Assembly: GCA_963753585.1 (NCBI GenBank)
Contig: CAVWCU010000001.1
Span: 1,240,001 to 1,304,000 of the forward strand
DNA from: VRUE01 sp963753585
GTDB lineage: Bacteria > Actinomycetota > Thermoleophilia > Solirubrobacterales > 70-9
Reading direction: 5' to 3'
Length of the DNA: 64,000 nucleotides
The translations under genes were made by a program, and so were the position numbers. Positions 8,016 through 16,048 of the stretch are shown in pieces. The notes below the pieces were generated by a model. The model saw only the letters and a list, made by a program, of their open reading frames with translations, ran no database searches and had not been told where the DNA came from. Within the stretch, counting starts at the first letter, position 1, and each line of letters begins with the position of its first letter.

Positions 8016-8038
8016 CCTGTCGCAACGCCCCCGACAGG
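8016..8038. repeat. Inverted repeat before the small ORF
   Basis: CCTGTCG (8016-8022) and CGACAGG (8032-8038) form a perfect 7-bp stem with a 9-nt loop. It ends 10 nt before the ATG at 8049, adjacent to the GGAG ribosome-binding site. It could be an operator or a translational hairpin. Confidence 0.4.
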
Positions 8039-8048
8039 ACGGAGACCT

Positions 8049-8240
8049 ATGTCCAAGGAAATCTTCGACCAGGAACGGCCCAGGAGCACGATGGCAAAGC
8101 GCCTCGACGAGGCGTTCGCCGGCTGCGAGCAGTGGACCCTCGCGCCGCCCTCTCCGCGGCGCAGCGAGGCACTCCTGACTCCCAGCTTCGCCGCTAAGTC
8201 TCCTGATACAGAGGACCGTCGCCACCCTCGGGCAGCGTAA
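8049..8240 (+). CDS. Small hypothetical protein (63 aa)
   Basis: Starts MSKEIFDQERPRSTMAKRL. A GGAG Shine-Dalgarno lies at 8041-8044, four nt before ATG, and the first ~40 codons end mostly in G or C as in real genes here. The last 47 nt overlap the 3' end of the convergent ETF-QO gene, where codon bias weakens, so the true stop could reflect drift. There is no recognisable domain, signal peptide or membrane segment. No function is proposed. Confidence 0.4.
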   Translation: MSKEIFDQERPRSTMAKRLDEAFAGCEQWTLAPPSPRRSEALLTPSFAAKSPDTEDRRHPRAA

Positions 8241-9891
8241 GGCGTCCACCCTTGGCGGTGATCGCGCCGCACTGCACGCAGTTGGAGGCGGTGACGTGGA
8301 CGTCGACCGTGGCGGTGCCGTTCTCCAGCTGCTCCTCGGGGATCTCGTAGACCTGGGCCGGGCACATCGAGACCCAGGTCTGGGCGATCTCGCGCGGCAC
8401 CTTGGTCTGGATGCGGACGTGGTTGGGGGCGTCGTCGCGGGTCGCGTTGCCGGATAGGAAGACGGAGTCGAGCTTGGCGAAGGTGAGCTCGTTGTCGGGC
8501 TTGACGTACATGTCGCCGGCCTTGCCCAGCTCCATCTCGATCTCGGAGTCGTGCTCCTGGGACCAGTGCCCGCCGGGGAAGTTGCCTTTGGTCACGGTCA
8601 TCGCCGAGGCGATCGCGCCGCCCATGAAGAAGCCCTTGGAGAAGGGCTGGCGCATGTTGCGCGATTCGAAGAGGTCCTTCTCGATCTCCGAGTTGTGGAC
8701 CTTCTCGTCGTAAGCCTCGAAGTTGACCGAGTCCTGCTTGAGCGACTCGACGATCGTCTCCGCCGCGTACATCCCCGCGTGCATCGCGTAGTGGACGCCC
8801 TTCAGCGTCGGGATGTTGACCATGCTGGCCGCGTCGCCGGCGACGACCATGCCGGGCACGGCGAGGCGCTTGGGCATCGCGAAGTAGCCCCCGGAGGGGA
8901 TCGTCTTCGCTCCCCAGGCGACCCGCTTGCCGCCCTCGAGCAGGTCCTTGACGAAGGGGTGGGTCTTGATCAGCTGCAGTGCGTCGTGACAGCTGAAGGT
9001 GGCGTCGGTGTAGTCGAGGCCGACGACCAAGCCGATGCAGATCTTGTCCTCGCCCATCGGGTAGATGAAGGTGCCGCCGAACTCGTTGTATTTCGGCGAC
9101 TTGCGCAGCGGCCAGCCCATCGTGTGGATCACGCGGTCGAGCGGCTTGGGGACCTCCCAGACCTCTTTCACGCCAAGCTCCCAGCGCATCGGGTCGGCGC
9201 CGTGCATGTCGAAGTAGTCGTAGGCCGCGTAGGTGAGGTGGCCAACGGTGCCCTCGGCCAGGACGGTCGCTTCTGCGACCACGTCAGAGCCCGGCTCGAA
9301 GTTGCCCAGCTCCTCGCCCTCCTTGCCGCGCCCGCGGTCGCCGGAGCGGACGCCCTTGACCACGCGGTCGGAGACCAGCAGCTTCGTAGCCGCGGTCTCG
9401 GAGAGGATGTAGACGCCTGCCTCCTCGGCTTTGTCGGCGAGGAAGCGCGCCAGCTTGGAGACCGAGGTGACGTAGTTGCCGTGGTTGCGGAAACCCGGAG
9501 GCGGCGGCTTCATCGGGATCGCCCGCTTCGGCGTCAGCACGTAGACCGCGTCCTTGGTGACCTCCTGGAAGACCGGCCACTCCTCCTTGGGCAGGTCGGG
9601 GAAGAGCTCTTCCATCGCCGAGGGCTTCATGTTCGCCCCGGAGAGCAGATGAGCGCCGGCGACCTTGCCCTTCTCGATCACCGCGACCGGAACTTCGCCG
9701 AGCTTCTCGGTCAGCTCCGGCTCGTCCTCGAGCAGCTGCATCAGCTTGTTGGCACAGGCGAGCCCGGCGGGCCCGCCGCCCACGATCGCGATGCCAACCT
9801 CGATTCGCTCGTCCTCGGGGTCGGTCGGCGGGCCGATCACGTCGGCCGCGTCGAACGGCGGCGGGAACTCGCTTGGCGCTACTGCCGGCAT
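8194..9891 (-). CDS. Electron transfer flavoprotein-quinone oxidoreductase (FixC/ETF-QO)
   Basis: 565 residues. It passes electrons from reduced ETF to the membrane quinone pool. The N-terminal FAD site is GGGPAG at residues 38-43, followed by the ETF-QO core and a C-terminal ferredoxin-like part. Family members bind a [4Fe-4S] cluster with CP...CxxCxxC. Here C510 (CPAQVYE), C538 and C541 (NCVQCGAI) are present, but the fourth position is I544. It lies 61 nt downstream of etfA on the same strand, forming a complete etfB-etfA-ETFQO electron route. Confidence 0.93.
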   Translation of the reverse strand: MPAVAPSEFPPPFDAADVIGPPTDPEDERIEVGIAIVGGGPAGLACANKLMQLLEDEPELTEKLGEVPVAVIEKGKVAGAHLLSGANMKPSAMEELFPDLPKEEWPVFQEVTKDAVYVLTPKRAIPMKPPPPGFRNHGNYVTSVSKLARFLADKAEEAGVYILSETAATKLLVSDRVVKGVRSGDRGRGKEGEELGNFEPGSDVVAEATVLAEGTVGHLTYAAYDYFDMHGADPMRWELGVKEVWEVPKPLDRVIHTMGWPLRKSPKYNEFGGTFIYPMGEDKICIGLVVGLDYTDATFSCHDALQLIKTHPFVKDLLEGGKRVAWGAKTIPSGGYFAMPKRLAVPGMVVAGDAASMVNIPTLKGVHYAMHAGMYAAETIVESLKQDSVNFEAYDEKVHNSEIEKDLFESRNMRQPFSKGFFMGGAIASAMTVTKGNFPGGHWSQEHDSEIEMELGKAGDMYVKPDNELTFAKLDSVFLSGNATRDDAPNHVRIQTKVPREIAQTWVSMCPAQVYEIPEEQLENGTATVDVHVTASNCVQCGAITAKGGRLTLPEGGDGPLYQET

Positions 9892-9952
9892 CGCTTACTC
9901 CAATCGTTCGTCGGTGAACTGCATCCGGGGGGCCGGAGCCCCCCGGGAGACG

Positions 9953-10924
9953 TCAGCCCTTCTTCGCTTTGATCGCCTCGGTCAGCTTGGGGACGATCTT
10001 GTGCAGGTCGCCCACCACGCCGAGGTCCGAGAACTCGAAGATCGGGGCGTTCTGGTCCTTGTTGATCGCGAGGATGTTCTCCGAGCTCTGCATCCCGACC
10101 TTGTGCTGGATCGCGCCGGAGATGCCGGCGGCCAGGTAGAGCTTCGGCGCGACCGTCTTGCCGGTCTGGCCGATCTGAGCCGCATAGGGGTACCAGCCGG
10201 CGTCGACCACGGCGCGGGTGGCGGCAACCGCCCCGCCCATCGCCTCGGCCAGTTCCTCGCACTGCTTGAACCCCTCGGCGGCACCGAGGCCACGGCCTCC
10301 GCCGACGAGGATCTCGGCGTCCTCGATGTTGACGTCGGCGCCGCGCTGCTCGCCGCGCTGGACCATCGTCGCCTTGGTCGACCAGGGCGAGAGCTCGACC
10401 TCGACGTCCACGACCTCGGCCGTGCCGCCGCTCTCGCTGATGTCGAAGGCGTTGAGGCGGCCGATGATGATTCCCGGCTCGCCGACGCACTCGACGTCGG
10501 CGACCTTCGAGTCCTGAAGGATCGGGCGCTCGGCGATCAACTTGCCGCCGTCCACCTTCACCTTGGTGACCTCCATCGTCACGCCTGCGTTGAGGCGGGC
10601 GGTGAGGCCGGCACCGATCTCGAAGCCGAGCAGACCGCCGCCGAAGAGGGCGTAGGAGAAACCCTCATCGGAGATCACCTTGGCCATCGCGTCGACGATC
10701 GGCTGAGCCAGGCCCTCGGGCACGCTCTTGGCCCGGAAGACCTTGGTCGCGCCCCAGTTGCCAAGCTGCGCGCAGGCGTCGTCGGCGATGTCGCCAACGA
10801 CCAGCGCGGCGGCGTCGCCGCCGATCTGGCCGGCCAGCTTGGCCGCCTCGGAGATCGCCCCGAGCGAGTTCTTGTTGAAGTTGCCCTCGTCGTCGTGAAG
10901 GGCGTAGGTCAGGATGCCTGCCAT
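9953..10924 (-). CDS. etfA: Electron transfer flavoprotein alpha subunit
   Basis: 323 residues. The C-terminal FAD domain contains LYLAAGISGAIQHKVGMQSS and INKDQNAPIFEFSD, the ETF-alpha signature. With EtfB it accepts electrons from acyl-CoA dehydrogenases. ATG at 10924 abuts the etfB stop, so the two are translationally coupled. In Mycobacterium tuberculosis the homologues (fixB, fixA) neighbour Rv3030-3032; relatives of that trio occur at 25-28 kb here. Confidence 0.96.
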   Translation of the reverse strand: MAGILTYALHDDEGNFNKNSLGAISEAAKLAGQIGGDAAALVVGDIADDACAQLGNWGATKVFRAKSVPEGLAQPIVDAMAKVISDEGFSYALFGGGLLGFEIGAGLTARLNAGVTMEVTKVKVDGGKLIAERPILQDSKVADVECVGEPGIIIGRLNAFDISESGGTAEVVDVEVELSPWSTKATMVQRGEQRGADVNIEDAEILVGGGRGLGAAEGFKQCEELAEAMGGAVAATRAVVDAGWYPYAAQIGQTGKTVAPKLYLAAGISGAIQHKVGMQSSENILAINKDQNAPIFEFSDLGVVGDLHKIVPKLTEAIKAKKG

Positions 10925-11716
10925 CTAGATCAGCTTCCTCTCGTCGAGCCAGGCGACGATCTTTTCGACCGTCTCGTTGGTGTCCTCGTCCTCGATGATC
11001 TCGCCGGCCTCTTTGGCGGGCGGATCGCTGAGCCCCAGGACCTTCGTCTTCGAGCCGCCCTCGCCGACCATGCCGCCGTCGATGCCGACGTCGGCGGTCG
11101 CCTTGGCGTCGAGGGGCTTTTTCTTCGCCCCCATGATCGCCTTCAGGCTCGGGTAACGCGGCTCGTTGATCGCGTCGCCGACGCTGATCACGGCGGGCAG
11201 CTCGACCTCGACCGTGTCGTAGCCGTACTCTGCCTGGCGCTCGCAGCGCAGCTTGCCGTCGGCGACGTCGATCTTGATCACCTGGGTCAGCGAGGGCATC
11301 TTCAGATGGTCGGCGACGACGGCGCCGATCGTGTAGCACTCGCCGTCGTCGGACTGCTGGCCGAGCAGGACCAGATCGGGGCTCTCGGCCTCGAGCACCT
11401 TGGCCAGCGAGTAGCCGGTGGCGCAGACGTCGGAGCCGGCGAGGGCGTCGTCGGAGAGGTGCACGGAGCGATCGGCTCCGAGCGCTACCGCCTTATGCAG
11501 GGCGCGGACCGCGGAGTCGGGGCCCATCGTCACCGCGATGACCTCCTCGACCGGGATCGCGCCGCCCTCCTTGATCTGCATGGCGGCCTCGATGGCGTGG
11601 GTGTCGAAGGGGTTCAGGTTCTTCTCGCCGCTGCGGTCCAGGCGCATCGTGTTGGGGTCGATGCGCTTCTGAACGGCGGCGTCCGGAACCTCCTTGACCA
11701 GGACGCAGATCTTCAA
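10925..11716 (-). CDS. etfB: Electron transfer flavoprotein beta subunit
   Basis: 263 residues beginning MKICVLVKEVPDAAVQKRID, with the ETF-beta AMP-binding region (VTMGPDSAVRALHKAVALGAD). The start is TTG at 11716, supported by a strong AGGAGG (plus-strand cctcct at 11725-11730) and by the family N-terminus. First gene of etfB-etfA-ETFQO. A TetR-type palindrome lies 35 nt upstream. Confidence 0.95.
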   Translation of the reverse strand: MKICVLVKEVPDAAVQKRIDPNTMRLDRSGEKNLNPFDTHAIEAAMQIKEGGAIPVEEVIAVTMGPDSAVRALHKAVALGADRSVHLSDDALAGSDVCATGYSLAKVLEAESPDLVLLGQQSDDGECYTIGAVVADHLKMPSLTQVIKIDVADGKLRCERQAEYGYDTVEVELPAVISVGDAINEPRYPSLKAIMGAKKKPLDAKATADVGIDGGMVGEGGSKTKVLGLSDPPAKEAGEIIEDEDTNETVEKIVAWLDERKLI

Positions 11717-11750
11717 CTTTCAAGCCTCCTTGGCTGAGTTCTCAAGCTGG

Positions 11751-11766
11751 TTGACTGACCAGTCAA
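11751..11766. promoter_or_regulatory. TetR-type operator upstream of etfB
   Basis: TTGACTG-ac-CAGTCAA is a perfect 7-bp inverted repeat with a 2-nt spacer, extended by a further CAGTC at 11768-11772. This resembles operators of TetR-family regulators of fatty-acid or branched-chain catabolism. It lies between icmB and etfB, so it probably controls the etf genes. Confidence 0.55.
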
Positions 11767-11811
11767 TCAGTCTATCTATGCATCGGACGATGTGACGTTA
11801 GGTGCGCTAAA

Positions 11812-12231
11812 TCACGCTTCGTGGCGCTCTGTGGCGCCCTCGCGGATGAACTCTACGATCTCGTCGGTTCCCGCGCCTGGAGTGAAGACGGCGGAGACGC
11901 CGAGCTTCTTCAGCTCGGGTATGTCCTCGGCCGGGATCGTCCCCCCGACCGTGACCAGGACGTCGTCGACGCCCTGCTCGGCGAGCAGCTCGACCACCCG
12001 TGGCACCAGCGTCATATGGGCGCCGGAGAGGATCGAGAGGCCGACCGCGTCGGCGTCCTCCTGGATCACCGTCTCGGCGATCTGCTCGGGCGTCTGATGC
12101 AGCCCGGTGTAGATCACCTCCATCCCGGCGTCGCGCAGGGCGCGGGCGATGATCTTGGCGCCGCGGTCGTGCCCGTCCAGGCCGGGCTTGGCGACGACGA
12201 CGCGGATCTTGCGGGCGGTTGCAGTGGCCAT
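11812..12231 (-). CDS. icmB: Acyl-CoA mutase small B12-binding subunit (IcmB-like)
   Basis: 139-residue stand-alone cobalamin domain with the base-off DxHxxG motif in GLDGHDRGAKI, then SILSGAH and the GGTIPAEDI loop. It binds adenosylcobalamin for the large subunit encoded 13 nt upstream. A separate small subunit matches Streptomyces isobutyryl-CoA mutase (IcmA + IcmB); most methylmalonyl-CoA mutases carry this domain fused to a catalytic chain. The active-site residues of the partner support this assignment. Confidence 0.85.
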   Translation of the reverse strand: MATATARKIRVVVAKPGLDGHDRGAKIIARALRDAGMEVIYTGLHQTPEQIAETVIQEDADAVGLSILSGAHMTLVPRVVELLAEQGVDDVLVTVGGTIPAEDIPELKKLGVSAVFTPGAGTDEIVEFIREGATERHEA

Positions 12232-12244
12232 CAGCGCGGGGAGC

Positions 12245-13867
12245 TTAGAAGACCGGAGACTCCGTGTAGGTACCGAAGACCTCCTGCATCGCCGCGATCA
12301 TCTCGCCCTCGCTGGCGCGGGCGCGGGCAGCGGTGATGATCGGCGGCATCAGGTTCTCCTCGGTGGCGGCGGCGCGCTTCAGCTCGGCGAGGGCGCTCTG
12401 CACCGCGGCGCCGTCGCGCTTGGCGCGGGTCGCAGCGAGGCGGTCGACCTGCTTGCGTTCGAGCGCCGGGTCGATGCGCAGGATCGGGGTCGGCTCTTCG
12501 CCCTCCTGGGTGAAGTCGTTGACGCCGACGACGATCCGCTTTCGGTCGTCGACCTCGCGCTGGTAGGTGAAGGCGGCGTCGGCGATCTCGCGCTGGGGGA
12601 AGTTGCGGCGGATCGCCTCGACCATCCCCCCCAGCTCGTCGATGCGAGCGAAGTAGCCGTAGGCGGCCTCCTCCATCTCGTCGGTCAGCTTCTCGACGAA
12701 CCAGGAGCCGCCGAGCGGGTCGGGGGTGCTGGGAACGCCAGACTCGAAGGCGATCACCTGCTGGGTGCGCAGCGCCACCCGCACTGCCTCCTCGGTCGGC
12801 AGCGCCAGCGCCTCGTCGAAGGAGTTCGTGTGCAGGGACTGGGTGCCGCCGAGCACCGCCGCTAGTGCCTCCAGCGAGGTGCGGACGACGTTGTTGAGCG
12901 GCTGCTGGGCGGTCAGCGAGACGCCGGCGGTCTGGGCGTGGAAGCGAAGTCGCATCGACTCCTCCCGCTTGGCGCCGTAGGTCTCCTTCATCTCCCGCGC
13001 CCAGATCCGGCGCGCCGCGCGGTACTTGGCGATCTCCTCGAAGAAGTCGATGTGGGCGTTGAAGAAGAAGGAGAGGCGGGGGGCGAAGTCGTCGACGTCG
13101 AGGCCGCGCTCGAGCGCCCGCTCGACGTAGGTGAAGCCGTCCTTGAGCGTGAAAGCGAGCTCCTGCTGCGCGGTCGAGCCGGCCTCGCGGATGTGGTAGC
13201 CGGAGATCGAGACCGGGTGCCAGCGCGGCATGTGCTCCGAGCACCACTCGATCATGTCGGTGACCAGGCGCATCGCCGGCTCGATCGGGAAGCACCACTC
13301 CTTCTGGGCGATGTACTCCTTGAGGATGTCGGTCTGGATCGTGCCGCCGAGCTTCTCGGGCGGGACCCCCTGCTCCTCGCCGACGAGGACGTAGAAGGCG
13401 AGCAGGATCGCCGCCGGCGCGTTGATCGTCATCGAGGTGGTGACGCCGCCGAGCGGGATGCCGTCGAAGAGCTGTTCCATGTCGTCGAGCGTGTCGACGG
13501 CAACGCCCTCGCGACCAACCTCGCCGAGGCTGCGGACGTGGTCGGAGTCGTAGCCCATCAGGGTCGGCATGTCGAAGGCGGTCGAGAGCCCGGTCTGGCC
13601 GTGGTCGAGCAGGTAGTGGAAGCGCTCGTTGGTCTCCTCGACCGTGCCGAAGCCGGCGAACTGTCGCATCGTCCAGAGCCGCCCCCGGTACATCGACTCG
13701 TACGGACCGCGGGTGAATGGATACTCACCCGGGTTGCCGATCGTCTCAACAGGGTCGGCCGGTGCCTGCTCGGGGCCGTACAGCGGTGCGATCGGCTGTC
13801 CCGACATCGTCGAGAACTCCGCCTCGCGCTGCTTCAGCTCCGGTTTCGTCCCGGGCTCTGTTGCCAT
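12245..13867 (-). CDS. icmA: B12-dependent acyl-CoA mutase large subunit, isobutyryl-CoA mutase signature
   Basis: 540 residues: a TIM-barrel substrate domain only, with no cobalamin domain. Mapping onto methylmalonyl-CoA mutase numbering with a constant offset of 19 gives Q178 for Q197 and H225 for H244. The two specificity residues differ: F70 replaces Y89 (WTMRQFAGF) and Q188 replaces R207 (KEYIAQKEW). Phe/Gln is the known isobutyryl-CoA mutase pair; Tyr/Arg would hold the methylmalonyl carboxylate. The predicted reaction is isobutyryl-CoA to n-butyryl-CoA, linking valine or branched acyl units to beta-oxidation. MeaB at 22170 is the likely chaperone. Confidence 0.87.
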   Translation of the reverse strand: MATEPGTKPELKQREAEFSTMSGQPIAPLYGPEQAPADPVETIGNPGEYPFTRGPYESMYRGRLWTMRQFAGFGTVEETNERFHYLLDHGQTGLSTAFDMPTLMGYDSDHVRSLGEVGREGVAVDTLDDMEQLFDGIPLGGVTTSMTINAPAAILLAFYVLVGEEQGVPPEKLGGTIQTDILKEYIAQKEWCFPIEPAMRLVTDMIEWCSEHMPRWHPVSISGYHIREAGSTAQQELAFTLKDGFTYVERALERGLDVDDFAPRLSFFFNAHIDFFEEIAKYRAARRIWAREMKETYGAKREESMRLRFHAQTAGVSLTAQQPLNNVVRTSLEALAAVLGGTQSLHTNSFDEALALPTEEAVRVALRTQQVIAFESGVPSTPDPLGGSWFVEKLTDEMEEAAYGYFARIDELGGMVEAIRRNFPQREIADAAFTYQREVDDRKRIVVGVNDFTQEGEEPTPILRIDPALERKQVDRLAATRAKRDGAAVQSALAELKRAAATEENLMPPIITAARARASEGEMIAAMQEVFGTYTESPVF

Positions 13868-13903
13868 GTCCGAGAGTGTAGATGCGCCATCGGGATCCCA
13901 GAT

Positions 13904-13938
13904 GGCGACTTATGCGTCCATATGGCGCATAAGTCGCC
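13904..13938. promoter_or_regulatory. 13-bp perfect inverted repeat between HAD gene and icmA
   Basis: Positions 13904-13916 pair perfectly with 13926-13938 around a 9-nt loop containing CCATATGG. A second, mutually exclusive pairing exists: ATGCGCCAT at 13882-13890 with ATGGCGCAT at 13922-13930. It lies 37 nt upstream of the icmA ATG and just past the HAD stop. No T-run follows, so an operator or leader switch is as likely as a terminator. Confidence 0.5.
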
Positions 13939-13944
13939 TTCGGG

Positions 13945-14733
13945 CTAGCGGCGCGCCGGGAAGCGGCGCGGCGGGGGTGCCTTGCGGCGGGCGGCGATGC
14001 GGGAGGCTCCGAAGCCGCCGACGGTGGCAAGCAGCGTCACCGCGACCGCGACCATGCGGCGGCCGAGACGCTCGAATCGCAGCGTCTGCCAGCCCTCCTC
14101 GCGGGCGATCTCCAGCAGCGGGGGGTCTGGGTTGACGACCACCGGGTTGCCGACCGCGCGCAGCATCGGCAGGTCGGAGATCGAGTCCGAGTAGGCGTAG
14201 GAGGCGGCGAGGTCGATGTCGTGCTCGGCGGCATAGGCCTTCATCGCCTCGACCTTGCCCTCGCCGTAGACGAAGGGCCCGTCGAAGCGGCCCGTGAGGG
14301 TCCCGTCCGCATCGACCCCATAGCGGGTCCCCACCCCGCCGTCCATGCCGAGCACGTTCGCGAGCGGCTCGACCACGCCGCTGCCGGCGGCGCTGACGAT
14401 GAAGGTTGGCCGGCCGGCGTCCTGGTGGGCGTAGACCTCGTCGAGCATCTGCGGGTAGACGCGCGGCAGGATCGCCGCCATCACCTCGGGATTCATCCGT
14501 TCGAAGCTGCGTGCGGGAACGCCCGCGATCAGCTCGCGGGCCACCCGCAGCACCTCGGTCGTGCGCTCGTCGGTGGTGCCGCGCAACCGGTAGCGGAGGT
14601 GCTCGAGCCCCCAGGTGGCGAGCAGGCGCCGGCTGACGAGCCCGTGCCGCGTCGCGACACGGGCGAACTGCATCCCCGACGACCCTGCCATCAGGGTCTT
14701 GTCCAGGTCGAAGAATGCAGCTGCGCGGCCCAC
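13945..14733 (-). CDS. HAD-superfamily IB hydrolase (SerB-like phosphatase)
   Basis: 262 residues. Motif I is FFDLDKTL with the Asp nucleophile, motif II is FIVSAAGSG, the lysine is in GEGKVEAMK and motif III is AYSDSISDLPML. A C-terminal hydrophobic helix (MVAVAVTLLATVGGFG) followed by basic residues suggests membrane anchoring. HAD-IB enzymes often act on phospholipid head groups or phosphoserine, but the substrate is undetermined here. Start GTG at 14733, three nt after the thiolase stop, so it is probably in one operon with it. Confidence 0.86.
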   Translation of the reverse strand: MGRAAAFFDLDKTLMAGSSGMQFARVATRHGLVSRRLLATWGLEHLRYRLRGTTDERTTEVLRVARELIAGVPARSFERMNPEVMAAILPRVYPQMLDEVYAHQDAGRPTFIVSAAGSGVVEPLANVLGMDGGVGTRYGVDADGTLTGRFDGPFVYGEGKVEAMKAYAAEHDIDLAASYAYSDSISDLPMLRAVGNPVVVNPDPPLLEIAREEGWQTLRFERLGRRMVAVAVTLLATVGGFGASRIAARRKAPPPRRFPARR

Positions 14734-14736
14734 GGC

Positions 14737-15921
14737 CTAGGAGCCGGCGACCTCGATCACGATCGCGTCACCCTGCCCGCCACCCGAGCAGATCGCGGCG
14801 ACGCCGATGCCACCGCCGCGCCTGCCCAGCTCATGAACGAGCGAGCCGACGATGCGGGAGCCTGAAGCCCCGATCGGGTGGCCGAGCGCGATCGCACCGC
14901 CGTTGACGTTGACGTTCTCCTCTTCGACGCCGAGCATCCGCATCGAGTTGAGCGCGACCGAGGCGAAGGCCTCGTTGATCTCCCAGAGGTCGACGTCCTC
15001 GGGGCTCTTGCCGATCTTCTCCAGCGCCTGCTTGGCGGCGTTGGCGGGAGTTTTCGCCAGGTAGGGGAAGTCGTCGGCGACGGTGCCGTAGGCGAGGACG
15101 CGAGCGAGGACCGGGCGTCCCTCCTTTTCGGCCCACTCTTCGGAGGCGACGATGATCGCGCCGGCGCCGTCGTTGACGCCCGGGGCGTTGCCGGCAGTGT
15201 GGGTGGCGTCCTCGCCGCCGATCGCACGCAGCCCGGCAAGGGTCTCGACCGTGGTATCGGCGCGAATTGCCTCGTCGGAGACGATCGTGCTCTCGCCCTT
15301 ACGTGACTTGACCGTGACGCCGGCGATCTCGTCGGCGAGGCGGCCGGCGTCGGTCGCCTCGGCGGCGAGCCGGTGCGAGCGCTCGGCGAAGCGGTCCATG
15401 TCGGCGCGGGTGATCTCCAGCTCGTTGGAGACCTCGCTCGCCTCGTTGATCATCTGCTTCTCGGTGAAGGGGTTGGTGAGGCCGTCGTGGACCATCGCGT
15501 CGATCGTCTCGACGTGGCCCATCCGGTAGCCGAAGCGGGCACCCGGCAGCAGGTGGGGAGCCTGGCTCATCGACTCCATGCCGCCGGTGACGGCGACGTC
15601 GGTGTCGCCGGCGCGGATCGCCTGGTCGGCGATGCCGATCGAGCGCATGCCCGAGGCGCAGACCTTGTTGATCGTTTCCGAGGGCACCTCCCTGGGGATG
15701 CCGCCCTTGATCTGGGCCTGGCGCGAGGGGATCTGCCCCTGGCCGGCCTGCAGGACCTGGCCGAAGACGACCTGCTGGACCTGCTCGGGGTCGACACCGG
15801 AGCGATCCAGCGCCGCGGAGATGGCGTGAGCGCCGAGGTCGGTTGCGTCTAGCGAGGAGAGGGTCCCGCCCATCTTGCCGAAGGGCGTGCGTGCGGTACC
15901 GAGGATCACTGTGCTGGGCAT
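14737..15921 (-). CDS. Acetyl-CoA C-acyltransferase (thiolase)
   Basis: 394 residues, the usual thiolase length. The acyl-enzyme cysteine is C88 in KVCASGMRSI; NEAFA, GHPIGASG and the second cysteine in CSGGGQGD are all present. It catalyses thiolytic cleavage or condensation of acyl-CoAs. ATG at 15921 gives the canonical start STVILGTARTPFG; the longer open frame is spurious. Degradative or biosynthetic use cannot be decided, though the ETF, dehydrogenase and mutase genes favour acyl-CoA degradation. Confidence 0.94.
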   Translation of the reverse strand: MPSTVILGTARTPFGKMGGTLSSLDATDLGAHAISAALDRSGVDPEQVQQVVFGQVLQAGQGQIPSRQAQIKGGIPREVPSETINKVCASGMRSIGIADQAIRAGDTDVAVTGGMESMSQAPHLLPGARFGYRMGHVETIDAMVHDGLTNPFTEKQMINEASEVSNELEITRADMDRFAERSHRLAAEATDAGRLADEIAGVTVKSRKGESTIVSDEAIRADTTVETLAGLRAIGGEDATHTAGNAPGVNDGAGAIIVASEEWAEKEGRPVLARVLAYGTVADDFPYLAKTPANAAKQALEKIGKSPEDVDLWEINEAFASVALNSMRMLGVEEENVNVNGGAIALGHPIGASGSRIVGSLVHELGRRGGGIGVAAICSGGGQGDAIVIEVAGS

Positions 15922-16048
15922 GGCTGCCTTTCTCTGAGTGTTTATGCCGGGTCTCGGCTCGATCAGGGCCGCCTGGCCCACACCCGGGACGATAGCGGGA
16001 GCCTGCAGGGACCCGCTGTGCGCGACGTCATAGACTCGCGTGCCTCCG

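Noticed and set aside
7985..8197. Alternative small ORF overlapping 8049-8240
   Set aside because: No ribosome-binding site and weaker third-position GC than the 8049 frame.
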